A stretch of 6,132 nt of DNA from Verrucomicrobiota bacterium. GTDB taxonomy: Bacteria > Verrucomicrobiota > Verrucomicrobiia > Limisphaerales > JADLHS01. The position numbers and the translations under genes are program-made. Positions within the stretch are counted from its first letter, which is position 1; every line of letters begins with the position of its first letter. Location: NCBI GenBank assembly GCA_004297495.1, contig SCTL01000345.1:1-6132 (forward strand), given 5' to 3'. This document shows, one piece after another, positions 5,643-6,132 of this stretch. The notes under the pieces are model-generated. The model ran no database searches and was not told the origin of the DNA. It saw nothing but the letters and a program-made list of their open reading frames with translations.

Positions 5643-6132
5643 ATGAAAAATGCAACACCGAGGTCTCCACGAGATCTCTTCTCCGCATGTGAAAAGGCCG
5701 CCGATGGCCTGCACCTGCACGAGTCCGACATCGGCATCATGCACAACACGGAATCCGTCACGCGGGCCGACCTGGCGTCCGCCCGCACCGCCGAGGGCGA
5801 ATACCAGGCTGCCAAAGCCGCCAAACCCGCCGCGACCGACGCGCAAGCCAGCGCGGATGCGGAGGCGATCAAGTACATCGTCGCCGCCCGCGACGTGTTG
5901 AAGAACCATCTGGGCGCGCGTTACTCGCAGGCGTGGAACGCGGCCGGGTTCATCAACGGTTCGCTGGAAGTTCCCGGCACAATCAGTCAGCGCATGGAAC
6001 TGTTGAAGAGCCTCCAGGCGTACTTCGGCGCGCATCCCACTTACGAGGTGGCGTCGCTCAACGTCACCGGCACGCGCGCCAGGGACATCCACGAGACGCT
6101 CTCGGACGGTGCCAGCGGCGTGAACAGCGCCC
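5643..6132 (+). CDS. conserved-looking hypothetical protein, N-terminal 163 residues (runs off the window)
   Basis: ATG 5643 opens a frame with no stop to the window end, giving 163 complete codons. GC-rich third positions support it as the coding frame; the opposite-strand frames here are shadows. There is no strong Shine-Dalgarno sequence (only GAAAGAA at 5630-5636). The protein has no signal peptide or membrane segment. Residues about 40-75 are Ala-rich and probably helical (ARTAEGEYQAAKAAKPAA), followed by a helical stretch with AARDVLKNHLG and a SLQAYFGAHPTYEV segment. I recall similar Ala-rich hypothetical proteins of roughly 200 residues in Verrucomicrobiota, but cannot verify this and propose no function. 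Its leader carries the inverted repeats and the small ORF described separately, and an AraC-type regulator is its upstream neighbour. Confidence 0.75.
   Translation, partial: MKNATPRSPRDLFSACEKAADGLHLHESDIGIMHNTESVTRADLASARTAEGEYQAAKAAKPAATDAQASADAEAIKYIVAARDVLKNHLGARYSQAWNAAGFINGSLEVPGTISQRMELLKSLQAYFGAHPTYEVASLNVTGTRARDIHETLSDGASGVNSA

Noticed and set aside
5580..6092. 170-codon minus-strand frame opposite the gene at 5643
   Set aside because: The plus frame has protein-like helical composition and a plausible start; the minus product is Gly/Arg/Val-rich, as expected for the complement of Ala-rich codons.
1..6132. CRISPR array, tRNA, rRNA, insertion sequence or transposase
   Set aside because: No regularly spaced identical repeats, no cloverleaf or conserved rRNA segment, and no transposase-like protein were seen on either strand.

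Overview
The window looks like part of a bacterial chromosome, most likely from Verrucomicrobiota or a relative. This rests on the right-hand genes: an AraC-type DNA-binding domain with no sensor domain, next to an Ala-rich protein start that I recall as a type common in that phylum. It is recognition from memory, not a search result.

Layout. Positions 3-245 hold the 3' end of an unrecognised gene. After a 153-base gap with a possible weak terminator comes a tight three-gene unit, all on the + strand: a predicted lipoprotein with three further membrane helices and a cytoplasmic tail (399-1781); a 45-codon small gene (1778-1915); and a 934-residue protein joining a Ser/Thr protein kinase to a SAMHD1/dGTPase-like HD phosphohydrolase (1912-4716). 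Both junctions are four-base ATGA stop/start overlaps, so the three are very probably one transcript with coupled translation. A small hairpin follows the last stop.

Positions 4717-4991 carry no convincing gene. They do contain a 40-codon GC3-rich minus-strand fragment that may be the tail of a broken gene. The AraC-type protein (4992-5354) has a good ribosome binding site. Its stop codon lies inside three 20-base tandem repeat units. Positions 5355-5642 hold a possible 28-codon leader ORF with a strong ribosome binding site and an inverted-repeat set able to form two mutually exclusive stems. A larger gene then starts at 5643 and runs off the window.

How the genes may work together. Topology places the lipoprotein's Cys-containing N-terminal half outside the membrane and about 165 residues inside. 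The kinase-HD protein has no membrane segment and is predicted cytosolic. The simplest model is envelope sensing passed to the kinase, which controls an HD phosphohydrolase acting on dNTPs or another phosphorylated substrate. The layout would suit a defence or stress-response module, but that is inference: no recognised defence gene lies in the window. The GC-rich 3' end (41 of 60 bases are G or C at 5821-5880) contrasts with the AT-richer kinase-HD gene, so the three-gene unit may be acquired DNA.
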